Part shown: positions 18,065 to 25,713 of the stretch, one piece after another | Layout: each line of letters begins with the position of its first letter | How positions within the stretch are numbered: the stretch's first letter is position 1 | DNA from: an uncultured bacterium | GTDB taxonomy: Bacteria; Patescibacteriota; Patescibacteriia; UBA1558; GWA2-36-10 | Direction: 5' to 3' | Assembly (NCBI GenBank): GCA_903855135.1 | Contig: CAINYB010000016.1 | Span: 1 to 36,253 of the forward strand | Length of the DNA: 36,253 nucleotides | The notes under the pieces: model-generated | What the model was told of the DNA's origin: nothing | Databases searched by the model: none | What the model saw: the letters and a program-made list of their open reading frames with translations, nothing else | Made by a program: the position numbers and the translations under genes

Positions 18065-18093
18065 TTGACTTTTTGGCTATTTTGTGTTAATAT
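18065..18093 (+). promoter_or_regulatory. Sigma70-type promoter of the small-ORF cassette
   Basis: TTGACT (18065-18070), 17-bp spacer, TAATAT (18088-18093). Confidence 0.7.
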
Positions 18094-18140
18094 CTTAGCT
18101 TGAGTGTACATTGTCAACATTTCAACGAAAGGAAGAACGC

Positions 18141-18272
18141 ATGAATCTTTGTCCTTTGGAATTGCAAGTGTTAGTGATGCAGATGCATCTTTCTCGAATT
18201 CTGTTGCGTTTGAACCTGTTAATTCTCGAGCAAACAAAAGGAGAGGCAGATGCCCAAAAAGAAGCTGCTTGA
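18141..18272 (+). CDS. Hypothetical small protein, cassette ORF1 (43 aa)
   Basis: MNLCPLELQVLVMQMHLSRILLRLNLLILEQTKGEADAQKEAA; preceded by AAGGAAG; overlaps ORF2 start by 23 nt. Below the ORF-track size cut-off. Confidence 0.5.
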   Translation: MNLCPLELQVLVMQMHLSRILLRLNLLILEQTKGEADAQKEAA

Positions 18273-18603
18273 CCCTGTTTACCACAGAGACGTCTTGCCC
18301 GTGAAGATTATCTGTTGGTTGCGGCTAGAAATAGATCGCATCTACAGAAACCATGAAATAGTGAGCTTTAATGGCGTTCCTGGTTATTTGGCTAGCACAA
18401 CTGATAGCAATGACTGCTGTTTATTCGCATCCTCGGCCGATGGTCGAAGGTATTGCGTGCCGATCGCGACGATTTTTGTGGTCGAGCACGCTTCTGACCT
18501 CTTTGTGAAAGAGGCGTTGGCCGGAGAAGATTTTCAATCACTCTTGATCGACATCGACTCATTTGTCGAAGAAGTCAAGAACATTCTCAGGAGACTCCAA
18601 TGA
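18250..18603 (+). CDS. Hypothetical protein, cassette ORF2 (117 aa)
   Basis: Preceded by AAAGGAGAGGCAG (strong SD); C/G-ending codons unlike neighbours; no family recognised. Confidence 0.65.
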   Translation: MPKKKLLDPVYHRDVLPVKIICWLRLEIDRIYRNHEIVSFNGVPGYLASTTDSNDCCLFASSADGRRYCVPIATIFVVEHASDLFVKEALAGEDFQSLLIDIDSFVEEVKNILRRLQ

Positions 18604-18812
18604 CCGCGGTCGACGAAGACAAGAGGCCGGTGACTCATTACCAGTACAAGAGCATGATCGTGTGGTCCAGGTGTGAGCCTAATGCACACGGTTTGTTGCA
18701 CTGTCATCAAGTGCCTGCCCCAAGGAAGCCTAGCACTCGCCCTGTGCGTAATGAAATGCCAGAGAATCTCTTTGCCGGTTACCTTTCATTGCGTCAGCTG
18801 AAGAAGCTGTAG
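18600..18812 (+). CDS. Hypothetical protein, cassette ORF3 (70 aa)
   Basis: ATGA overlap with ORF2 stop, SD AGGAGA upstream; no family recognised. Confidence 0.55.
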   Translation: MTAVDEDKRPVTHYQYKSMIVWSRCEPNAHGLLHCHQVPAPRKPSTRPVRNEMPENLFAGYLSLRQLKKL

Positions 18813-18831
18813 CACTTCGTTGAAGCCCCCT

Positions 18832-18883
18832 AAGAGCTACGAACTTGCCCCCATCCGGGACATTTACGTAGCTCTTTTTCTTT
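18832..18883 (+). terminator. Terminator of the small-ORF cassette
   Basis: Perfect 10-bp stem AAGAGCTACG / CGTAGCTCTT (18832-18841 / 18867-18876), T-rich tail TTTTTCTTTT. Confidence 0.8.
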
Positions 18884-18890
18884 TGCATAA

Positions 18891-18918
18891 AAAATACCTG
18901 CCGTCAGGCAGGTATTTT
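18891..18918 (-). terminator. Terminator of topA
   Basis: AAAATACCTGCC-GTCA-GGCAGGTATTTT; minus-strand continuation is T-rich. Confidence 0.8.
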
Positions 18919-18925
18919 AGTTTCA

Positions 18926-18945
18926 CCCCGAGCGAAGTCGAGGGG
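18926..18945. repeat. Element CCCCGAGCGAAGTCGAGGGG abutting the topA stop codon
   Basis: Imperfect palindrome directly adjacent to the topA TAA (18946-18948). Confidence 0.65.
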
Positions 18946-21150
18946 TTATTCTTCCGCGTCTTTAGTGAATTCACAAGACTCACATTTTATTTTATCTTTA
19001 GCAGCAAATAATAATAGCTGTTGGCATTGGGGACAGAGCTCGCCAGTTGGTTTGGTCCAAACAGCGTGTTCGCACTTTGGATATTGATCACAGCTATAAA
19101 AAGCTTTACCGCGTTTACTTTTTTTCTCCACCATTTGTCCTTTTTTACATTTGGGACAGATGACGCCAAGTTCTTTTTGAATAGCTTTAGTACTTTTACA
19201 CTCAGGATAGTTGGAGCAGGCTAAAAATTTGCCAAAGCGTCCATGTTTTAAAATCATGGCACTGCTGCATTTTTCACATTTTTCTTCTACAGTAGTTTCT
19301 TCTTCTATCTTACCATCATCACCTAGTGGCTTAGTGTTTTTACATTCAGGATAATTAGTACAGGCTAAAAATTTTCCAAAGCGACCAAGTTTGATCACCA
19401 TTGGGTTACCGCATTTGTCACAGACTTCATCTGTAGCTGTTTCGGTTATTTCTTTTTTGTCTAAATCTTGATCTTTTTCTTTTAAGTTTTTCATAAAAGG
19501 TTCATAAAAAGCTTTAATAATAGGTTGCCAATCTTTTTTGCCATCAGCAATTTTATCTAAATCATTTTCCATCTCGGCAGTAAAATTGTAGTCAACGATA
19601 TCGGCAAAATTTTCTACTAAAAGTTTATTGACTACAAAAGCTATTTCAGTCGGCGCTAAACGTTTTTCTATTTTTTCCACATACTTACGCAAGACCAAAG
19701 TAGCAATGGTTGGTGCATAAGTAGAAGGACGGCCAATGCCGAGTTTTTCCATATCTTTGACTAAGCCGGCTTCAGAATATCTCGCTGGTGGGGTAGTAAA
19801 GTGTTGGATATTTTCTAAACTTTTTAGCTCCACAATATCATTGATTTCTAAGGCTGGTAACTCTTCATCATCAGAACTATTTTGATAAATGATTTGCCAG
19901 CCAGCGAAAATAGTGACGGAGCCGACGCTGCGTAAAGTCCATTTAGTTTTTTCAGCTTTTATTTCGACGCTGGTATTTTCAGTTTTAGCGTCAGTCATTT
20001 GTGAAGCGATAGCTCTTTGCCAAATCAGTTGGTAAAGCTTGAATTGTTTGCTATCTAAAAAGTCTTTGATTTTCTCTGGAGCAAGTCCGGCTTCAGTAGG
20101 ACGGATAGCTTCGTGAGCTTCTTGAGCAAGTTTTGCTTTTTTCTTAAAAACACGGCCACCATTTTCAGCATATTTTTCACCTAAGTTTTGTTTGATGTAT
20201 GTGATTGCTTCAGCGACAAAATCTTCTGACAAATTTTTAGAGTCAGTACGCATGTAAGTGATCAAACCAGTGCTACCATTTTCACCGATGTCGATACCTT
20301 CATAAAGCTGTTGAGCGAGCATCATGGTTTGTTTGGCAGAGTAGCCAAAGCGACGATTAACTTCTTGTTGTAAAGTAGAGGTAGTAAAAGGGGCTGGTGG
20401 AGTTTTTAAGTTTTCTTTAGATTCAATATTTATAATCTTGAGAGAACTTGCTTTTATTTCTTCAACAGCGATTTTAGCTACTGCTTCATCAAGATCAAAT
20501 TTTTGTAAAGTCTGATCATCTTTTTTCCACAAACTGATTTTAAAATCATTGTGATCTTTGTGTGCCACACCTTCGACGCTCCAATATTCTTGGCTGACAA
20601 AATTATTACGCTCTTGTTCACGCTCAACTATCAGACGCAAGGCGACTGATTGCACGCGACCAGCAGACAAACCTTTGGCCACTTTTTTCCATAAAAGCGG
20701 AGAAAGCTTATAGCCCACTAAACGATCTAAAACACGACGAGCTTGTTGGGCGTCGACTAAATTTAGGTCTAGTTCTCGTGGATGCTCGATAGCTTTTAAA
20801 ATTGCTTTTTTAGTGATTTCATGAAAAGCGATTCTTTTAGCTTTATCTTTGGGAGTTTTTAAGAGATGTAATAAATGCCAGCTGATGGCCTCACCTTCGC
20901 GGTCCTCATCAGTCGCAAAGTAGACCAGGTTAGATTTTTTAGCTAAATCTTGGAGCTCTTTGACGCGTTTTTTAGCTTTAGCTGGTACGACATAAGTTGG
21001 CTCAAAATTATGCTCGACATCAACGCCAAGTTTACTGCTAGGTAAGTCACGGACATGACCAAAACTAGACTCGACTTTGTAGTCTTTGCCTAAAAAACCT
21101 TTGATGGTTTTGGCCTTGGTAGGTGACTCGACGATGATTAAATCTTGCAT
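18946..21150 (-). CDS. topA: DNA topoisomerase I
   Basis: LIIVESPTKAKTIKGFLGKDYKV; TDEDREGEAISWH; GLITYMRTDS; C-terminal CxxC zinc ribbons (CDKCGNPMVIKLGRFGKFLACTNYPEC). Confidence 0.98.
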   Translation of the reverse strand: MQDLIIVESPTKAKTIKGFLGKDYKVESSFGHVRDLPSSKLGVDVEHNFEPTYVVPAKAKKRVKELQDLAKKSNLVYFATDEDREGEAISWHLLHLLKTPKDKAKRIAFHEITKKAILKAIEHPRELDLNLVDAQQARRVLDRLVGYKLSPLLWKKVAKGLSAGRVQSVALRLIVEREQERNNFVSQEYWSVEGVAHKDHNDFKISLWKKDDQTLQKFDLDEAVAKIAVEEIKASSLKIINIESKENLKTPPAPFTTSTLQQEVNRRFGYSAKQTMMLAQQLYEGIDIGENGSTGLITYMRTDSKNLSEDFVAEAITYIKQNLGEKYAENGGRVFKKKAKLAQEAHEAIRPTEAGLAPEKIKDFLDSKQFKLYQLIWQRAIASQMTDAKTENTSVEIKAEKTKWTLRSVGSVTIFAGWQIIYQNSSDDEELPALEINDIVELKSLENIQHFTTPPARYSEAGLVKDMEKLGIGRPSTYAPTIATLVLRKYVEKIEKRLAPTEIAFVVNKLLVENFADIVDYNFTAEMENDLDKIADGKKDWQPIIKAFYEPFMKNLKEKDQDLDKKEITETATDEVCDKCGNPMVIKLGRFGKFLACTNYPECKNTKPLGDDGKIEEETTVEEKCEKCSSAMILKHGRFGKFLACSNYPECKSTKAIQKELGVICPKCKKGQMVEKKSKRGKAFYSCDQYPKCEHAVWTKPTGELCPQCQQLLLFAAKDKIKCESCEFTKDAEE

Positions 21151-21214
21151 ATTTTTTAGTTTATAGCTTATTCAGTGTCGAACTATACAATAATTTGCAT
21201 CATTTGACAAGGGC

Positions 21215-23209
21215 TTATGGTTTTAGCTTGTTTTCTTTTAAAGCTTTATCACTGCTAGCTACTAATTTTTTGACCCAATCAGTCAAGCTTTTTTTCTTAG
21301 TTGGGCTAACATTAGTGAAGTTTTCTGAAACATTATAGAGTTCAGATTTATTACTACCTTCTATTAAGACGTCATCGTTTATATAATAAACATTATCTAA
21401 ACATTTGTTTAAAACTTGGTTGCTATAGTTTGGAGAAAATAAACTGGTACCCATGAAGTTTGCGGGCATGCCAGTTTCACTTTGATTTAGTAAATGCCAA
21501 ATCGTTGGCGCGATGTCTATCTGTGAAGCTAGACTTTGGATAACTCCCTGATCTTTGCGTGGGGTGACGATGACAAAAGGCATGAGATTGTAGTCTTCAA
21601 AACCCTTAAAGTCTTCGGTAAAGAAATTATAAAAACGGTGATCATTATAAATGACGATTAAAGTATTATCTAGCATGTTTAAGTCAGACATTTTTTTGAA
21701 AGTAGTTTTTAAAGCATCGTCAGTGGTTTTTAAAAAGCCTAAATAGTTCTCGATCGTTTCTTGATCTTCGTAAAGAAATTTTTTGCTATTTAATAAATCT
21801 ACATATTCCGTATTGAGCTGATTATGCCACGGTGTGATTTTGAGATTGTTTTTAACTAAATTATAGTCTATCAATTCTTGAGTGTGTGGCGAGTGAGTAG
21901 TGAAGCTAAGTAGATAGGCAAAAAATGGTTTGTTACTTTTAGCTAAAACGTCTAAGCCATGAGTGAAGACATATTCATCATCTTCTTTCTGACGAAAATA
22001 TGGCGTCAGGTAAATATTATCAAAAGACCATTTAGGCAGTAGGATATCACGGCTGTAAAAGTTTGGTAAATCAGAATGAAAGTAATAAGTTTCATAGCCA
22101 ATATTTTTCACCAAGTCAGATAAACAGCTATAATCATTTTTTAATCCCGTGTTGTTAATAGTATTTTCCGAGGCTGGCCAAAAGCTACACAAAGACAAAA
22201 ATTCCGCATTGATAGTTTGGCAGCTATCGGAGTGAAAATTAGTGACCGAGATATTATCTTTGATCAAAGATTTTAAAAATGGCATCGGTGATGGATCATT
22301 ATTTATCGCCCAATCACTAACGGACTCGAGCTGGATCACGAGCACATTTGTTTTTGGCTCTATGGCTGGCAAGGAGTTTATTTTTTTAGTTGAACTTGAG
22401 ATGTTTGGTAAAATATTTTGGTAGATATATTTTGTCTGCGCTAGACTATCTGCAGGCAAATCATATTGTTTTTCGGAAGTAGTATTGCCAGTGGCAAGCT
22501 CGATAGGCATTTGCTCCATAGGACTGGCCTGACTTTTTAAAAATGGGCTAAACATTTGTTCATAAAAATCTCCTAAAAAACCAATATCATTTATTTTTTG
22601 GCTAGTTTTCCACCAGTCAGCTTGAGGATTTTGTTGTAAATAAGTGACAAAATTAAAAACACTAAAGTTAATAAAAATAAAAAATAAGATAGCTACGCCG
22701 GCTTTTTTTAAGGGGTGTAAGTTTTTATTGATAAATACATTTAGCTTGGTATCTTGAAAAAATAAGCTCGCAATTTTTTCTTTTTTGATAATTCTTAAAT
22801 AAATAGACGAAGTAAATATTAAACTAAGTAGAAGCAATAAACTTGCTAGATACAGATAGATAGGCACCAGATGATAAAAGTCTTTAAAGATATAGACCAT
22901 ACCGGAGTTGACTTGATTTAGCTGATTTAAACTAATGTTGATAAAATTGCCAAACACTTGGAAATAAGCAAAATTTATCAAGCCAAAAAATATCATGACA
23001 GCTACACCGACGTGACATAGTAGGTACCACCACTTTTGATTGATGAAATTGAGTAAAGCTAAATATGAGAGATTAAACATCGCCACAAAAGCTAAATTGA
23101 GCAGGGTGACGTTTAAGTTTAAAAAATATGAGTAGACAGCAAAGTAAATAAAAAACAACGCAAAAAATATCAGACTAAAAAGAAAATTGTATTTACTATT
23201 TTTCGGCAC
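21215..23209 (-). CDS. LtaS-like membrane sulfatase / phosphoglycerol transferase
   Basis: N-terminal TM helices then NVLVIQLESVSDWAIN...MPFLKSL...SDSCQTINAEFLSLCSFWPASE. GTG start at 23209 (overlapping folC TAG) is more plausible than ATG at 23254. Confidence 0.85.
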   Translation of the reverse strand: MPKNSKYNFLFSLIFFALFFIYFAVYSYFLNLNVTLLNLAFVAMFNLSYLALLNFINQKWWYLLCHVGVAVMIFFGLINFAYFQVFGNFINISLNQLNQVNSGMVYIFKDFYHLVPIYLYLASLLLLLSLIFTSSIYLRIIKKEKIASLFFQDTKLNVFINKNLHPLKKAGVAILFFIFINFSVFNFVTYLQQNPQADWWKTSQKINDIGFLGDFYEQMFSPFLKSQASPMEQMPIELATGNTTSEKQYDLPADSLAQTKYIYQNILPNISSSTKKINSLPAIEPKTNVLVIQLESVSDWAINNDPSPMPFLKSLIKDNISVTNFHSDSCQTINAEFLSLCSFWPASENTINNTGLKNDYSCLSDLVKNIGYETYYFHSDLPNFYSRDILLPKWSFDNIYLTPYFRQKEDDEYVFTHGLDVLAKSNKPFFAYLLSFTTHSPHTQELIDYNLVKNNLKITPWHNQLNTEYVDLLNSKKFLYEDQETIENYLGFLKTTDDALKTTFKKMSDLNMLDNTLIVIYNDHRFYNFFTEDFKGFEDYNLMPFVIVTPRKDQGVIQSLASQIDIAPTIWHLLNQSETGMPANFMGTSLFSPNYSNQVLNKCLDNVYYINDDVLIEGSNKSELYNVSENFTNVSPTKKKSLTDWVKKLVASSDKALKENKLKP

Positions 23210-24513
23210 TATTTTGTTTTTAATTTTTGTGTTATTTGTTCTTCGCTGATCCAATGTTCTCGCAAGCCACCAGCCAAAAAGAAGGAGCCAGTGATGACTA
23301 CTAAATCTTTGGCTTTAGCGTTTTTCAAAGCTTCAGCGAGCGCAAGTTTCGAGTCATGAAACACTTTTGTCTTAATTGTAGCTAAATTTTCACATTGCGT
23401 AAACAATTTTTTTAAAGAAGCACTTTTTCTAAAAGGATTATCAAAGCGAGTTAAATATAAAAAATTGACTTGCGGTAAAAGTTTTTTTAAAGCTGGTAAA
23501 TAATCTTTATCTTCAGCGGCGCCAAAAATCAAATGTAATTTTTTATACTTTTGAGATTTTACAAACTCAATCAAGTTATTTAATTTGTCTACATTATGGG
23601 CGCCGTCCAAAATCACTTTAGGATTTGTTTGGATGATTTCTTGTCGACAGATTAAAGAAAAGTCATTGATGACTGTTTCAGGATTTTTTGGCTGAATTTT
23701 TAAAAGTGCTAGAATATTTAAAACTAAGTTGAGGTTTGTTTTTTGTTTTGGGGTGCTAAAGTATTGTCCGCCCTTAATATTTTGGGCTAAATTTTTTAGC
23801 TCAACAAATTTGGCTCTTTTTCGCTCGCAAGTTTTTTTAAAAATATTGACTAATTTTTGATCAGTTTCGCTAGTTAAAAAATACGAGCCAAATTTTATAA
23901 TGCCAGCTTTATCAGTGGCAATATCTTTTTTAGTCGGCCCTAATATCTCTGTATGATCTAGACCGATATTGGTGATCGCCGATACCACTGGTGCGGGGAT
24001 GACATTGGTGGCGTCATGCATACCACCGAGGCCAGCTTCTAAAATCATCCAGTCACATTTTTCTCTGACTCCATATAATAGAGCAATGCTAGTACAAAGC
24101 TCAAAATAAGACGGTACGTCAGTTTTGTATAAAGTGATGTATTTGTCTAGTGCTGGTTTTATTTGTTGATTTAAAATATCATGCAAAATTTCAGGGGAGA
24201 TTAATTTATGATTGACTCTAAATTTCTCAATAGTCGTGGTGGCAAAAGGTGAAGTGTAAGATCCGACTTTGAGACCGCTGTCTATCATCATGTTTTGCAA
24301 AAGATTGACAGTTGAGCCTTTGCCAGCTGTGCCTGTCACATGGATAAATTTTAATTTTTTTTCAGGATTACCGAGCAAGTTTAAAAATTTTTGTAAACGT
24401 AAAATAAAAATCTTTCGGCTATTGGCCTTAAGCAAATAGTTTTTTCTTTTGATGTTAGCCAGACCTTCGAGCCAGGCTACATCTTGGTGGTAAATGTTTA
24501 TTTTGCTTGCCAT
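23209..24513 (-). CDS. folC: FolC-type folylpolyglutamate/dihydrofolate synthase (Mur ligase family)
   Basis: FIHVTGTAGKGSTVNLLQNMMIDSGLKVGSYTSPF...EKFRVN; GLDHTEILGPTKKDIATDKAGIIK; LDGAHN. Confidence 0.92.
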   Translation of the reverse strand: MASKINIYHQDVAWLEGLANIKRKNYLLKANSRKIFILRLQKFLNLLGNPEKKLKFIHVTGTAGKGSTVNLLQNMMIDSGLKVGSYTSPFATTTIEKFRVNHKLISPEILHDILNQQIKPALDKYITLYKTDVPSYFELCTSIALLYGVREKCDWMILEAGLGGMHDATNVIPAPVVSAITNIGLDHTEILGPTKKDIATDKAGIIKFGSYFLTSETDQKLVNIFKKTCERKRAKFVELKNLAQNIKGGQYFSTPKQKTNLNLVLNILALLKIQPKNPETVINDFSLICRQEIIQTNPKVILDGAHNVDKLNNLIEFVKSQKYKKLHLIFGAAEDKDYLPALKKLLPQVNFLYLTRFDNPFRKSASLKKLFTQCENLATIKTKVFHDSKLALAEALKNAKAKDLVVITGSFFLAGGLREHWISEEQITQKLKTK

Positions 24514-25553
24514 TGATTAAAATAGTTTAGTTCGATTAGATTTTTTAGTTCTAGTTGACTTAAAATACTAGTCAAGCTAGCGAGATCAAAATTTAGTTTA
24601 GTTTGTAAATCTTCGGTGCTCAAAGCTTCGATTTGTAAAGTTTGATAAACTAGCGTTTGCTCTGAGTTTAAATTTAAATTAATTTCTTGTTTTAAAGTGA
24701 TTAAATCATAAGTTTTTAAAATACTGTCAGCGTTTAATAAAATTTGAGCACCTTGAGCTAGTAAATCATTTGGCCCTTCATTTAAAGTCTGGTTGATATT
24801 ACCTGGTAAGGCAAAAACTTCACGGCCAGCCTCTAGCGCACATTGGGCGGTTATCAGCGTGCCAGATTTTAATGTACCGGAAATAACAATAGTTGCTTTA
24901 CTCAAGCCGGCCAAGATACGATTGCGCTGCGGAAACTGATAAATATTTGCTTTAGTGTCGGGTGGATATTCAGATAAAATCAAGCCATCATGTTTTAAAA
25001 TCTGTTTTGCTAATTTTAAATTACTTTGAGGATAAAATACTTCTGGCTCAAAACCGGAGCCTAACACCGCAATCGTTTTTAGATTATTAGCTAGCGCTTG
25101 CTCGTGAGCTAGGGTGTCGATGCCGATAGCTAGGCCACTAGCGATCACTAGCGGTGTATTTCTACAATCAGCGATGATTTTTTCCAAAGCATGCTGATGA
25201 TAAAAGCTCAGAGTTCTGGAGCCTACCACGGTCACTAAATATTCACTTTGTAATAAATTTAGATTTCCTTGGTAAAATAAAAAGAGCGGGGGATCAAAAA
25301 TAGTTTTTAATAATTTTGGATATTGTTCATCTAAAATACACAAAGCCTTTTGGTAAAGCGGAAACTCTGTGCGGATTTTTGCTTTAAAGTCTGGATCCAG
25401 TTTAGCTTTGGCTATCAAGTGACCAATAGTTTGTGGAGGAGAGTTATAAAGCTCGCTGGGCAAAAATCCGTTTTTTAAATAGTCCCAAAGCAAAGCTTCT
25501 TTTAAACCAGAGACTGATTTTAAACAAAATAAATAAAACTTTTCTTTTTTCAT
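24498..25553 (-). CDS. dprA: DNA processing protein DprA
   Basis: VTVVGSRTLSFY...VIASGLAIGIDTLAHEQAL; LSEYPPDT..FPQRNRILAGLSKATIVI; GREVFALPGNIN. Confidence 0.95.
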   Translation of the reverse strand: MKKEKFYLFCLKSVSGLKEALLWDYLKNGFLPSELYNSPPQTIGHLIAKAKLDPDFKAKIRTEFPLYQKALCILDEQYPKLLKTIFDPPLFLFYQGNLNLLQSEYLVTVVGSRTLSFYHQHALEKIIADCRNTPLVIASGLAIGIDTLAHEQALANNLKTIAVLGSGFEPEVFYPQSNLKLAKQILKHDGLILSEYPPDTKANIYQFPQRNRILAGLSKATIVISGTLKSGTLITAQCALEAGREVFALPGNINQTLNEGPNDLLAQGAQILLNADSILKTYDLITLKQEINLNLNSEQTLVYQTLQIEALSTEDLQTKLNFDLASLTSILSQLELKNLIELNYFNQWQAK

Positions 25554-25592
25554 CGCTTTTTCTTCAATATTATTTTCTTTTCTTCTTTAATC

Positions 25593-25623
25593 ATTTTGTT
25601 TCCGCCTTCTGCGGAAACAAAAT
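25593..25623. repeat. Perfect 13-bp inverted repeat ATTTTGTTTCCGC-CTTCT-GCGGAAACAAAAT
   Basis: Direct base pairing; between the divergent dprA and the 25714 gene. Confidence 0.8.
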
Positions 25624-25662
25624 ATCAGAATAAGCATAATATATAGGAAGAGATTTGTAAAA

Positions 25663-25691
25663 TTGACCGCATTTTTTTAATGTTTTATACT
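25663..25691 (+). promoter_or_regulatory. Promoter of the 1249-aa protein gene
   Basis: TTGACC (25663-25668), 17-bp spacer, TATACT (25686-25691). Confidence 0.65.
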
Positions 25692-25713
25692 TTTAAAGTA
25701 ATACATATAATTT

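Noticed and set aside
17992-18304. Minus-strand 97-aa ORF (17992-18285) and plus-strand 66-aa ORF (18104-18304)
   Set aside because: Both overlap the promoter/ORF1 part of the cassette; lack the SD and coupling signals seen for the three cassette ORFs.
18832-18876. Cassette-end inverted repeat as an integron attC site
   Set aside because: Lacks recognisable R'/R'' (GTTRRRY / RYYYAAC) boxes and is followed by a T run; terminator explains it better.
18820-19011. 63-aa plus-strand ORF
   Set aside because: Runs through two terminator hairpins, the repeat and the topA 3' end; not a credible gene.
25706-25711. TATAAT directly before the 25714 ATG as a leaderless promoter
   Set aside because: Only 2 nt from the start codon; the TTGACC-17-TATACT promoter just upstream is better.
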